A model generated the notes under the pieces. It saw only the letters and a list, made by a program, of their open reading frames with translations. It had not been told where the DNA came from and ran no database searches. Made by a program: the position numbers and the translations under genes. Source: Microbacterium candidum (GTDB lineage Bacteria > Actinomycetota > Actinomycetes > Actinomycetales > Microbacteriaceae). From it: a DNA stretch of 64,000 nucleotides. This document shows, one piece after another, positions 25,850 to 34,501 of this stretch. The DNA is taken from assembly GCF_030315975.1 (NCBI RefSeq), contig NZ_JASXSZ010000006.1:26702-90701 (forward strand). Direction: 5' to 3'. Position 1 is the stretch's first letter, and every line of letters starts with the position of its first letter.

Positions 25850-27181
25850 TCAGATGCGCGGCGCGGCCCGCAGTCCGATGTGCAGGAACTCCGTGCCGTC
25901 CGCGGCGGTGAGGAAGCGGCCGAGCGCGTGCCCGTCTGCATCCCGGAGCAGCAGATCGGCTCCGAGCCGCGCGCGCACGGTCGGCAGCGGAGGGAACCCC
26001 TGATCGACGAGGTCCTGCCGCAGCTCCGGGGTCACCACGATGTCGCCGCCCTCGAGCGTCACCACGTTCTGCCAGAGGTTGACGTCGTAGCTCCCGACGA
26101 CCTCTTCGGGCGACGGATGCGGCACGGCATCCTCGGCCGGGGCGGGATGGATGCCGCGCAGATTCTCCAGGCACCACGACACCAGCTGCGGTCCGAGAGG
26201 GCTCGCACCATTCATCAGGACGGTGACGGCGAGGTCGTGGTCGGGAAGCAGCACCATCTCGCTGAGCTGGAGGTTGGAGATGTTCCCCCCGTGCCGCACG
26301 ACGCGCGCGTCGCCGACGTGCGTGAGCAGCCAGGGGAGGCCGATGGCCTCGAGGGGCGGGCCCACCTCGATGTGTGCGCGCTGCATCATCCGTCTCGTCT
26401 CGTCGCCGATCGGCGCGGGGCCCTGCGCCTCTCCGCGGAGATGGAATCGGGCGTACCGCAGCTGGTCGCGCACCGACGAGAGCAGCCCGCCCTCGGGCGC
26501 CATGTCACGGGCGAGCCCCCACACAGGGGCCGGCTTCGGCATGCCGTCCGCGACGGTGTGGCCCACCGCGACCGGTCGTACGATCCCCTCCCACGGGAAG
26601 TACACGCTGTCCGTCATGCCGAGGGGGTTCAGCACGGTCCCTGCGATGAGATCCTCGAATGGCCGACCGGCCACGACGGACGTGAGATGGCCGAGCAGGC
26701 GCAGCCCGGCGTTGCTGTACGACGCGATCGATCCCGGTGCGAAGAGCTGCGGCAGCTCACGGAAGCCCGCGATGCTCCGCGCCAGCGCGTCCGCGCCCCA
26801 GTCCTGGGGGTCGTCGTCGATGTCGCCGAGGAACCCTCCGGAGTGGGTGAGCAGGTGCCGCACGAGGAGCTTCTCCTGCGCCTCGGGGTCGGACAGGCGC
26901 AGCTCGGGCAGGAGATCGACGACCCGGGTGTCCAGGTCGAATGCGCCCTCCTCGATGAGGTGCATGGCCGCCGTGGCGGTCACGGTCTTCGAAGTCGATC
27001 CGATCGCGAACAGGGTGTCCGCGGTCACCGGGGCGCCGGTCACGGTGGACGCGACGCCCGCGGTGAGCACGTGATCGGAGTCGCCGTCGACGATGCCGAT
27101 CGCCACGCCCGGCACGTTCATCTCACGGACGGCGGCGTCCAGGAGCCGTTGCAGCTCGTCGAGCACGATGTCCTCGCTCAC
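25850..27181 (-). CDS. Beta-lactamase/DD-peptidase-fold serine hydrolase
   Basis: A 443-residue enzyme with the three motifs of the class C/PBP-like fold: GSTSK (about residues 61-65), SYSNAG and RHGGN. A C-terminal lipocalin-like domain (about 340-443) ends in FLHIGLRAAP. The fold includes D-aminopeptidases, DD-carboxypeptidases and esterases. No signal peptide or membrane anchor is present, so a cytoplasmic peptidase or amidase is likelier than a cell-wall enzyme. It sits between the binding-protein and permease genes of the importer and overlaps the binding-protein stop (ATGA). D-residue peptides are an inferred substrate. Confidence 0.87.
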   Translation of the reverse strand: MSEDIVLDELQRLLDAAVREMNVPGVAIGIVDGDSDHVLTAGVASTVTGAPVTADTLFAIGSTSKTVTATAAMHLIEEGAFDLDTRVVDLLPELRLSDPEAQEKLLVRHLLTHSGGFLGDIDDDPQDWGADALARSIAGFRELPQLFAPGSIASYSNAGLRLLGHLTSVVAGRPFEDLIAGTVLNPLGMTDSVYFPWEGIVRPVAVGHTVADGMPKPAPVWGLARDMAPEGGLLSSVRDQLRYARFHLRGEAQGPAPIGDETRRMMQRAHIEVGPPLEAIGLPWLLTHVGDARVVRHGGNISNLQLSEMVLLPDHDLAVTVLMNGASPLGPQLVSWCLENLRGIHPAPAEDAVPHPSPEEVVGSYDVNLWQNVVTLEGGDIVVTPELRQDLVDQGFPPLPTVRARLGADLLLRDADGHALGRFLTAADGTEFLHIGLRAAPRI

Positions 27182-28758
27182 TGGTACATGCGGATCGACG
27201 TCGGGTCGATCCCGTCTCCGACGGTGAACGTGGCCTTGTTGCCGAAGGTGGGGACGGCGAGGTTCGCATAGGGGACCACGGTCGAGGTGGTCATCAGCGC
27301 CTTCTCACCGGCCGCCCAGTCGTCGCAGCCCTCCGTGCCGGCCTTGGTCGACGCGGCCGTCACCGAGGCCTTGTAGTCGGCGTTGTCGACCCCCGCGAAG
27401 TTCGTGCCGTTGGGCGATGCCGGGCCGGAGTAGAACGGCACCAGCTGCGAGGGCAGTCCGACCGTGAGCGCGGCGCCGGAGATGTCCCAGTCCCCCGTGG
27501 AGAACAGGGTCTCGCTGAGGGTCGGCCCGTCGACCGCGGTCACGGTCACGGTCGCGCCGGCCTTCTTCCACATCGACTGCAGGAGTTCGGCGGCCGCGGT
27601 GCCGGTGTCGCCGAGCTGGGTCGAGTAGATCATCTTGAGCGCGAGCGGCTTGCCGTCCTTGGTGCGGACGCCGTCCGAGCCGAGCTTCCATCCGGCGGCA
27701 TCGAGCGCGGCGCCCGCGGCCTTCGCGTCGTAGCCTGCGACGTTCCCCTTCACAGTGTCGGCGCGGCAGGGGTTCGGAACGACGGTGACGAGGCCGGTCG
27801 GCTCGACGCCACCGAGGACCTGCCGGGCCTGGGCCAGATCCAACGACTGTGTGAGCGCCTTGCGCACGGCGGGATCCGCGGTCGGGCGGCCCGAGGCCTG
27901 GTTGTACGTGAGCTCACCGGCAGGAGTCACGATCTGGGCGCTGAAGAGCTTCGCCTGTTCGAGGCGCTTCTGGTCCGGCCCCGTGACATTGGCCGCATTG
28001 ACCTCTCCGGAGAGCAGGAGGTTCGTCGCGGTGGTCTGGTTGGGGATGACGCGGAAGACCGTCTTGTCGGGCAGGCCCTTCTGAGCCGCATCCCAGTTGC
28101 CGGGTCCCCACGTGAAGTCCTTGCGCCGGGTGAGCTCGTACTGGCTGTTCGGCGTGACCTGGGTCATCGTGAACATCCCCGTGGCGCCCTTGCCGGCGGC
28201 GAGCGCCTTGGGGTCCTTCATCACGGTGCCGCACACGATCGGGACGCTCCCGACGTTGTCGAGGAGGAACGCGTCGGGGTGGCCGCTGGTCACGGTCACT
28301 GTGCGGGCGGCGTCGTCACCGACGGCCGTGGTGCCCGGCTGCACCTGGAGCCCCAGCAGGGGAGAGGCCGTCGCCGGGTCTGCGATGTGGGTGATGTTCG
28401 CCGCGACGGCCGTCGCGGTCAGCGGGGTGCCGTCCTCGCAGGTGACCTTGTCGCGCAGAGTGAAGGTGGCGGTCGTGGTGTCGGCGGTCCACTTCTCGGC
28501 GAGGCCGGAGGTGACGGTGCCGTCGTCCTTCACCTCGACGAGTCGCGCGTACAGGAACCGGTCGATGTTGCGGGCCACCGACAGGACGGTGACGAACGGA
28601 TCCAGGGAACCGGGGTCGGTGGCGATGGCGTATGTGAACGTCTTTCCGTTCGCGAGCGCGGCGTCATTGCCGGCTGCGGTCGCGCCGCCTCCGGCGCACG
28701 AGGTCAGGGCGAGGGCGGTCGCGCCGAGGAGCGCGATCAGCGGAATGCGGTGTCGCAT
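27178..28758 (-). CDS. Peptide ABC transporter substrate-binding lipoprotein (family 5)
   Basis: A 526-residue family 5 solute-binding protein. A lipoprotein signal peptide ends in LTSC (Cys21), so the mature protein is anchored outside the membrane. The body has the family opening TFTYAIATDPGSLDPF and downstream domain signatures. It would capture peptides for the permeases encoded downstream. The start is ATG 28758, with GGAG seven bases upstream. The leader in front of it contains a hairpin and a repeat, which may allow higher expression than the enzyme genes. Confidence 0.93.
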   Translation of the reverse strand: MRHRIPLIALLGATALALTSCAGGGATAAGNDAALANGKTFTYAIATDPGSLDPFVTVLSVARNIDRFLYARLVEVKDDGTVTSGLAEKWTADTTTATFTLRDKVTCEDGTPLTATAVAANITHIADPATASPLLGLQVQPGTTAVGDDAARTVTVTSGHPDAFLLDNVGSVPIVCGTVMKDPKALAAGKGATGMFTMTQVTPNSQYELTRRKDFTWGPGNWDAAQKGLPDKTVFRVIPNQTTATNLLLSGEVNAANVTGPDQKRLEQAKLFSAQIVTPAGELTYNQASGRPTADPAVRKALTQSLDLAQARQVLGGVEPTGLVTVVPNPCRADTVKGNVAGYDAKAAGAALDAAGWKLGSDGVRTKDGKPLALKMIYSTQLGDTGTAAAELLQSMWKKAGATVTVTAVDGPTLSETLFSTGDWDISGAALTVGLPSQLVPFYSGPASPNGTNFAGVDNADYKASVTAASTKAGTEGCDDWAAGEKALMTTSTVVPYANLAVPTFGNKATFTVGDGIDPTSIRMYQ

Positions 28759-28781
28759 GAGATGTCTCCAGCAGGTGTCGT

Positions 28782-28859
28782 GTGATGCGGGATCGAAGGA
28801 AGTGATGCGGGATCGCGAGGAGCCCAAGGGCGGGCGGACCGGCGCACCGGTCCGCCCGC
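28782..28859 (-). promoter_or_regulatory. Intra-operon hairpin and direct repeat ahead of the binding-protein gene
   Basis: In the 104-base gap before the binding-protein gene, a 13-bp perfect stem with a CGCA loop (28830-28859) stands just after the upstream stop. It is followed by two copies of GTGATGCGGGATCG (28782-28795 and 28802-28815). There is no T-tract, so this is more likely an mRNA-stability or attenuation element than a terminator. It is the longest gap inside the operon. Confidence 0.55.
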
Positions 28860-28862
28860 GGG

Positions 28863-29783
28863 TCAGGATGCGGCAGCGCGCAGTCGCTCCACGGCGGCGT
28901 ACCCGGCCTGGCCGATCGCGGCGTCGACGCGGGGCTGCCGCTCGGCGAGCGTGTGCGCCCGGGTGAACACGGCGACCGCGTACTGGCGGCCGTCGGGATA
29001 GGTGACCACGCCGGCCTCGTTGCGCCAGGTGGGCAGGGTTCCGGTCTTCGCGGCGATCTGCACGCCGGAGGGGAATCCGGAGGTGAGTCGGTGCGGCCAG
29101 ATCTGCTGCGCCATGATGGCGCGCGCCTGGGCACAGGCCTCGGCGGGGGCCGCTGTATCGGTCCACAGCGCTGTCAGCAGAGTCGTGATGTCACGCGGGG
29201 TGGATGCGGACGTCCGGGCCGGATCCAGGGCGCCGATCCCGAGCAGTCGCTCTGGACCGGCCGCGCCGAGGAGCTCGTCCAGATCGTCGCCGTCCTCGCC
29301 GTCCAGATCCGCGACGACGGAGGCGAACAGATCCTCGCAGCAGCCGATCAGTCGTGTGTTCTGCAGTCCGAGGTCCGCGATGACGCGATCGACGGCGTCA
29401 GCGCCGAGACGGTGGTACACGACATCGGTGGCCGCGTTGTCGCTCATCGTCATCATGTTCTGAGCGAGATCCCGCCAGCTGGCCTGAACGTCGTCGGAGA
29501 AGCCGGCGGTGCCGATGCCGCCCGTGCGGTACCGCGCGGTGACGGTCGTCCTCTCGGTCGGATCCAGCTGTCCGGCGGCGACCGCGCGGACGAACGCCGT
29601 CAGGACGAGGATCTTGAAGACCGACGCCAGGACAACGGGCTCGTCGGCGCCGCAGTCCACCTCGGCATCGCCGTCGACGCCGATCTCCCGCGCGTGCAGG
29701 AAGCCGTCCGCGCCTGCGTCGGCGAAGATCTCCGCGATCGCGGGATCGGTCATCGTCCCGGCGTCCGTTCCGATGGCGGTCAT
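28863..29783 (-). CDS. Class A beta-lactamase-like serine hydrolase without signal peptide
   Basis: A 306-residue class A-type protein with SVFK (Ser-x-x-Lys), MSDN and AAKTGTLPTWRNEAG, the three active-site motifs in the right order and spacing. The ExxLN omega-loop motif that supplies the deacylating Glu in class A beta-lactamases is not visible; the region instead holds an acidic stretch and a CC pair. With no export signal, it is unlikely to be a classic resistance enzyme. An intracellular D-peptidase or esterase role fits the operon. The ATG at 29783 overlaps the upstream stop (ATGA). Confidence 0.82.
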   Translation of the reverse strand: MTAIGTDAGTMTDPAIAEIFADAGADGFLHAREIGVDGDAEVDCGADEPVVLASVFKILVLTAFVRAVAAGQLDPTERTTVTARYRTGGIGTAGFSDDVQASWRDLAQNMMTMSDNAATDVVYHRLGADAVDRVIADLGLQNTRLIGCCEDLFASVVADLDGEDGDDLDELLGAAGPERLLGIGALDPARTSASTPRDITTLLTALWTDTAAPAEACAQARAIMAQQIWPHRLTSGFPSGVQIAAKTGTLPTWRNEAGVVTYPDGRQYAVAVFTRAHTLAERQPRVDAAIGQAGYAAVERLRAAAS

Positions 29784-31171
29784 GCGCCGACCCTCCGGTC
29801 GGCGCGTCCCGTGTGCAGGTACAGCGCGTGGCCGTCGCCGTCGTCGCCGACGAACGCGTGCGGCATGTGCATCCCCTGCGACGCCGTCCGGGGGAGCAGG
29901 GTCTCTCCGCTCCAGCCGACCAGCTCGACAGGCTCCGGGGCGGGACCCAGAGTTGCGAAGATGCCCTTCATGGTCCGCGTCAGCCAGATCCGCCCCTCGT
30001 CGTCGATGCTCACCGTGGAGTCCGACACCGACGAGGAGTAGGTGCCGAGGATCCGCTCGAGGTCGACGGGCAGGGCGACCTCCGGCGGGGTGGGCAGCGC
30101 GGGCACGGAGACGCCGGCGAGCGCCGAGAGCACTCGGCTCGTGATGGTCGTGTACGCGTCGACCGTCTGCCCGCCATTGGTGAGGATCGCCACGGCGACT
30201 CCCGCCGAGGGGACCATCCGCAGGAACGAGCTCTGGCCGATCGTGCCGCCGTCGTGGCCGATGACGGGGCCGCCGGGCCAATCGAAGATCTCCCAGCCGA
30301 GGCCCCAGGCGTCTCCCAGGACGCCGAGATCGGGGAGGGTGACCTGGCGTTCCTGCATCGCCCGTACGCTGCTTCCCGAGAGCACTCGCGTACCGTCCGC
30401 GGCGACGCCGCCCGCCAGATGCATGCGCGCGTACGCGAGCAGGTCGTGCGCGGTCATCGCGAGCATCGATCCGGCGGGGGCGTTCGACCGTACGAGGCTC
30501 CACACCGGTGCGGGGACAGGCTCGCCGCCGTCCTCTGCGGGGAGATGTCCGAGAGCGGCGCGGAACATGATGGCCTGGGATGCGTCGGTGGCGACGTGCG
30601 TGAGCCCGAGCGGCGCGACGAGATGCTCTCGCAGCGCCTGGTCGTAGGGCTTCCCCCGCAGGACCTCGACGATGCGGCCGAGGACGACGTAGGCGGCGTT
30701 GTTGTAGGAGAACCGCTCGCCGGGGGTGAACAGCTGCGGGGTGTCTCCGATGGTGGCGAGATACTTCTCGACCGCGTCGTCGCCCGCGCCTGTGTCGTTG
30801 AAGAGATCGCCTTCGAAGCCGCTGACATGGCTGAGCAGCTGACGGGCGGTGATCGCGCTCGCCGCCGCCTCGTCGCCGACTTCGAACGCCGGCACCACGT
30901 CGCGGACGGGCGCGTCCAAGTCGAGCAGGCCGTCGTCCACCAACTGCATGATGAGCGTCGCGGTCCAGGTCTTGGTGATCGAGCCGATCTGGAAGACCGA
31001 GTCCTCATCGGCTTCGACCCCAGTGTTGCGGTTCAGGATGCCGGCGGCGGTCGTGAAGATCTCGCCGTCGGCGGTCAGGATCCCCACGGATGCGGCGGGG
31101 ATGTGCGCGTCGGCGATGATGCGGGGAAGGTTGTCCCGCACCCAGGCGCCGACTTCGGTCAGATCGGACAT
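29780..31171 (-). CDS. Beta-lactamase/DD-peptidase-fold serine hydrolase, first gene of the operon
   Basis: A 463-residue enzyme with GSITK, the FSYNNAAY tyrosine motif and HDGGTIGQS, close in pattern to the C-terminal half of the S9 fusion (the two share LLDLD, SGFEGDLFNDTG-type and WGLGWEIFDW segments). A C-terminal beta domain follows about residue 355 and ends with LYLHTG. No signal peptide. The start is ATG 31171, with GAGGAG five bases upstream. It is the first gene of the 11-gene operon. D-amino-acid peptides or esters are plausible substrates. Confidence 0.86.
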   Translation of the reverse strand: MSDLTEVGAWVRDNLPRIIADAHIPAASVGILTADGEIFTTAAGILNRNTGVEADEDSVFQIGSITKTWTATLIMQLVDDGLLDLDAPVRDVVPAFEVGDEAAASAITARQLLSHVSGFEGDLFNDTGAGDDAVEKYLATIGDTPQLFTPGERFSYNNAAYVVLGRIVEVLRGKPYDQALREHLVAPLGLTHVATDASQAIMFRAALGHLPAEDGGEPVPAPVWSLVRSNAPAGSMLAMTAHDLLAYARMHLAGGVAADGTRVLSGSSVRAMQERQVTLPDLGVLGDAWGLGWEIFDWPGGPVIGHDGGTIGQSSFLRMVPSAGVAVAILTNGGQTVDAYTTITSRVLSALAGVSVPALPTPPEVALPVDLERILGTYSSSVSDSTVSIDDEGRIWLTRTMKGIFATLGPAPEPVELVGWSGETLLPRTASQGMHMPHAFVGDDGDGHALYLHTGRADRRVGA

Positions 31172-31453
31172 GAGCGCTCCTCTTCGTCGAGTGCGCCGTC
31201 TCTCGGGGCGACGGCAGTGCGCCGAGACTATGCGCGCAGAACGACGCGGCGTTCGTTCGTCCCGACGAGGCTTGCGGCGACGTTGGTGCTCCCGCACGAA
31301 CCGCCTCGATCGGCACGTCTGCTGGCGTCTCCACACCGGGACGCACTTCACAGCTTCAGCATCAAGAAAGCATGTTAGATATGTCCTGAAGTGTGATTAA
31401 GGAGACGCATCCCGCCGCGTCGCCTCTCCCCGGATCCCCGAAGGGCGCGCCGT
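31172..31453. promoter_or_regulatory. Divergent intergenic region with AT-rich core; likely operon promoter
   Basis: This is the only long non-coding gap upstream of the 11-gene operon; the carboxypeptidase gene lies on the other side. An unusually AT-rich patch lies at about 31361-31400. CACTTCA (31344-31350) and TGAAGTG (31387-31393) are inverted copies 43 bases apart that flank it, roughly four helical turns. A regulator, perhaps the PucR protein, could bind these. No clear -35/-10 pair can be assigned. Confidence 0.4.
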
Positions 31454-32812
31454 ATGACGACGCAGGAAGAGTCGCGCGACGAGTTCGCCGATCTCAAGGA
31501 GCTGATGCTCGACGAGCGCGAGTATGACGCCGTCAGCTCCGGGGCCGACCAGCCGACCCGGCGCCGCCGCCGCCGGCGGGGCCTCATCATCACGGCGGTC
31601 GTACTGCTCGTCCTCCTCGGCACGCCGGCCGGGTATGCGGCCTGGGCGCTGAACGCGCCGGTGAGCTCGCCCACCGTGTCCTCCCAGCCGCCGGCGATCC
31701 CGACGCCCGCTGCCGCGACCCTCGCGCTGCCGGCGGAAGGGTCCGCCGCCATCTCGGTCGCGGGTGCCGACCAGTACCTCGGTGCGGATGCCGCAGGCAT
31801 CTGGAAGACGAGCGGAGGGGATGGCCCTCGCCCCATCGCGAGCATCAGCAAGCTGATCACGGCGCTCGTCGTCCTCCACGCCAAGCCGCTCGCGGATGCC
31901 AACGACGCCGGACCCACGATCACGTGGAGCAAGGCGCAGCACGACCTGTACGACAAGTACTTCGTGATGGGCGCGACCATCTCGCCCATGCCGACGGGCA
32001 GCTCGATGTCGGAGCGCGACGCGATCTCCACGATGCTGCTCCCGTCATCGGCGAACTACGCGGACGCACTGTCCACCTGGGCCTTCGGCTCGCCGGGCGG
32101 CTATACGAGTGCGGCGAAGAAGTGGCTCGCTGCGAACGGCCTCACCCACACGACCATCGTCGAGCCCACCGGGATGAGCGCGCGCAACACCAGCACGCCG
32201 ACCGACCTCATCAAGCTGGGGAAGATCGCCGCGACCAATCCCGCACTCGTCGCGATCGCGGGCACCAAGTCCCAGAACGTGCCGGGCGCAGGCGCGCTGC
32301 AGAACACGAACGACCTGCTCGGTGTCGACGGCATCACGGGCCTGAAGACCGGGAACCTCGGAACGGGCACTCACAACCTGCTGTACGCCGCGTCCCTCGA
32401 CGTCGGCTCGGGCGCCCCGCTCCAGGTGACCGGAGTGATGCTCGGCGGTCAGACGCATGACTCCGTCAGCCACGACGTCAAGGCGCTGCTCGACAGCATC
32501 AAGGCCGGATTCCACGACGTCAGCCTCGCGGACGCGGGGCAGCAGCTCGGTACGTACACGACCCGATGGGGCTCGAGCGCCCGCATGGTCATCCGTGACA
32601 GCGCGTCCATCCGCACCTGGTCGGATACGCCGATCACCGTCACGATGAAGACGACGACACCGACGTCGTACCAGGACGGCGCGGTCGTCGGGAGCCTCAC
32701 CTGGAAGGCCGGCTCGCAGACGGTAAGCGTCCCGGTGCAGATCGAGGGCAGCATCGCGCCGCCCACGGACTGGTGGCGGCTCACGCACCCGTTCGAGCTC
32801 GGCGGCGACTGA
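31454..32812 (+). CDS. D-alanyl-D-alanine carboxypeptidase (S11)-like membrane protein
   Basis: A 452-residue protein. An acidic cytoplasmic N-terminus and an Arg-rich stretch precede one membrane helix (about 44-64), so the catalytic part is outside the cell. Motifs of peptidase S11 are SISK, SSANY and GLKTGNLG. Such enzymes trim D-Ala from peptidoglycan stem peptides and would release D-Ala at the cell surface. It is divergent from the D-peptide operon, which could take up the products. The start is ATG 31454. The C-terminal part (about 350-452) is a beta-rich extension. Confidence 0.88.
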   Translation: MTTQEESRDEFADLKELMLDEREYDAVSSGADQPTRRRRRRRGLIITAVVLLVLLGTPAGYAAWALNAPVSSPTVSSQPPAIPTPAAATLALPAEGSAAISVAGADQYLGADAAGIWKTSGGDGPRPIASISKLITALVVLHAKPLADANDAGPTITWSKAQHDLYDKYFVMGATISPMPTGSSMSERDAISTMLLPSSANYADALSTWAFGSPGGYTSAAKKWLAANGLTHTTIVEPTGMSARNTSTPTDLIKLGKIAATNPALVAIAGTKSQNVPGAGALQNTNDLLGVDGITGLKTGNLGTGTHNLLYAASLDVGSGAPLQVTGVMLGGQTHDSVSHDVKALLDSIKAGFHDVSLADAGQQLGTYTTRWGSSARMVIRDSASIRTWSDTPITVTMKTTTPTSYQDGAVVGSLTWKAGSQTVSVPVQIEGSIAPPTDWWRLTHPFELGGD

Positions 32813-32909
32813 GGCAGCCGGCGGCGTGGATTGAACCATCCGCGCGGCCGTTTCGTGTCACACGAGGAGGACGTGTCGACCACGCGGCCGGCATCCGCTC
32901 TCCCGAACA

Positions 32910-33365
32910 ATGACGATCAGGACCGAGAGTCGACTCACGGTCGCCGGCAGCGTCGACGACGTGTGGGGCTACCTGTGCGATGTCGGGCGCTGGGCCGAGT
33001 GGGCGCCGACGGTCCTCGCGTGCGAGGTCCGCGGAGGCGGCGTGCTGCAGGCGGGCGGCTGGATCGATCAGCGCGCGCGGGACTTCGGCTGGAACCACCG
33101 GCGCAGTGAGCGCGTGACGCTCGTCGATTCGCCCCGATCTCTCGCGTTCGCGGGCACGATGGGCACATCCGTCGCTCGGTGGGGCATGGAGTTCGCGGCC
33201 GTGGACGGCGGGCACACCGACACGATGATGTGGGTCGAGATCGACCGCGCCAATGTGATGCGCGCCATCCCCGCGCGCACGCTGGAATCGCAGGTCCAGC
33301 ACACGAGCGACATCGAGATGGCGGCGATCAAGGCCGCGGTCGAGGCGGATGCGGGGGAGCCGTGA
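32910..33365 (+). CDS. SRPBCC-family protein
   Basis: A 151-residue START-like protein with RLTVAGSVDDVWGYLCDVGRWAEWAP, the usual cyclase/dehydrase opening. Its stop overlaps the GTG start of a methyltransferase (GTGA). It may bind a hydrophobic small molecule that the methyltransferase modifies; neither ligand nor product can be read from the sequence. Confidence 0.82.
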   Translation: MTIRTESRLTVAGSVDDVWGYLCDVGRWAEWAPTVLACEVRGGGVLQAGGWIDQRARDFGWNHRRSERVTLVDSPRSLAFAGTMGTSVARWGMEFAAVDGGHTDTMMWVEIDRANVMRAIPARTLESQVQHTSDIEMAAIKAAVEADAGEP

Positions 33366-34045
33366 CCAAGGCGGACTCCACGCGCGAGCGGCTCATCGAG
33401 ACCTACCGCCGCAAGGCTCGGCACTACGACCTCGTCTCCCGGCTGTCCCCGGTTCCGGGCTATCCGGAGCACGCCCAGCGCGTCCGTGCCGTGCGGGCGC
33501 TCAATCTGCACGCGGGGGACGCCGTGGTCGAGATCGCCTGCGGCACAGGCGCGAACTTCGGGATGATCGAGGACGCGATCGGCCCGAGCGGACACCTGGT
33601 CGGCGTCGACCTCACCGATGCGATGCTCGAGCGGGCGCAGGTCCGCGTCGAAGCGCACGGATGGGGGAACGTCCGGCTCGTGCAGATGGATGCGGCCGCC
33701 TTCCCCTTTCCGGAACGGGCGGATGCGATCCTGTCCACGTACGCGCTGACGCAGGTTCCGGACTGCGGGAGCGTGATCGCCCACGGCGCGGCGGCGCTCT
33801 CGGCCGGCGGCCGGTGGGTCGTCCTGGATCTCAAGCTTCCGGAGCACGCTCCCGGGTGGCTGTCGCACCTCGGGGTCGCGGTGGTGGGGACGTCCGCATC
33901 CCTCGATCAGTGGATGGCGCGGCGCCCCTGGGAGACGATCCGTGCGGCGATGCAGGACGCGCTCCCCGAGTGCTCGTGGACCGAGCTGTGCTTCGGGACG
34001 GCGTTCCTCGCGGCCGGCTCCTCATCGGCGCTCATCCGCCGATGA
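33362..34045 (+). CDS. Class I SAM-dependent methyltransferase
   Basis: A 227-residue protein with methyltransferase motif I VVEIACGTGANFG (about 55-67), VGVDLTDAML as motif II, and a UbiE/Coq5-like opening (RKARHYDLVSRL). It transfers a methyl group from SAM to an unknown acceptor in the cytoplasm. The start is GTG 33362, coupled to the SRPBCC gene by a 4-base overlap. It converges with the membrane-protein gene 27 bases away. Confidence 0.85.
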   Translation: MTKADSTRERLIETYRRKARHYDLVSRLSPVPGYPEHAQRVRAVRALNLHAGDAVVEIACGTGANFGMIEDAIGPSGHLVGVDLTDAMLERAQVRVEAHGWGNVRLVQMDAAAFPFPERADAILSTYALTQVPDCGSVIAHGAAALSAGGRWVVLDLKLPEHAPGWLSHLGVAVVGTSASLDQWMARRPWETIRAAMQDALPECSWTELCFGTAFLAAGSSSALIRR

Positions 34046-34072
34046 GGACCCGGCCCTCCTGCGATCCGGCCG

Positions 34073-34501
34073 TCAGGCCGCGTCCCCGGTCCGCTGCCGT
34101 GCCAGTGCGCTGGCGCCGGTGACGACGTAGAGCGCCGCCGCGACGACGAACCCGAGGGACATGACGAACGACAGCCAGCCGTTGTTGTTCGTCATCATCG
34201 TGCCGACACCGGCGAGGAACGTGACGATGATGACGATGAATGCCCAGAGCGCGGCGTTCACGGCGATCCCGGTGCGTCGCGAGACCATCCAGACGCGGAC
34301 GGACACGATGATGACGCCGATGCCGACCAGCGCGTGCAGGCCGAGGAGGATGCCGGCGATGACGCTGGCGGCGCCGGTGTTCTCCTCCGGCGTGCCGATG
34401 AGGTTGGTGCCCATTCCGAGCAGGAACTGGAGAGCGAGGGCGAGGAGCGCCTCACGGGATCGGCGGACCAGATCTTGCGGTGAGGTGGTCGGGGTGGACA
34501 T
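34073..34501 (-). CDS. Four-helix membrane protein of unknown function
   Basis: A 142-residue protein with four hydrophobic segments (about 17-36, 44-68, 81-102 and 110-134) and short charged termini. I do not recognise a characterised family. It is monocistronic, convergent with the methyltransferase gene. The start is ATG 34501. Confidence 0.75.
   Translation of the reverse strand: MSTPTTSPQDLVRRSREALLALALQFLLGMGTNLIGTPEENTGAASVIAGILLGLHALVGIGVIIVSVRVWMVSRRTGIAVNAALWAFIVIIVTFLAGVGTMMTNNNGWLSFVMSLGFVVAAALYVVTGASALARQRTGDAA

Noticed and set aside
28863..29783. Annotating this protein as an antibiotic-resistance beta-lactamase
   Set aside because: No signal peptide, no visible ExxLN motif, and position inside a peptide-uptake operon.
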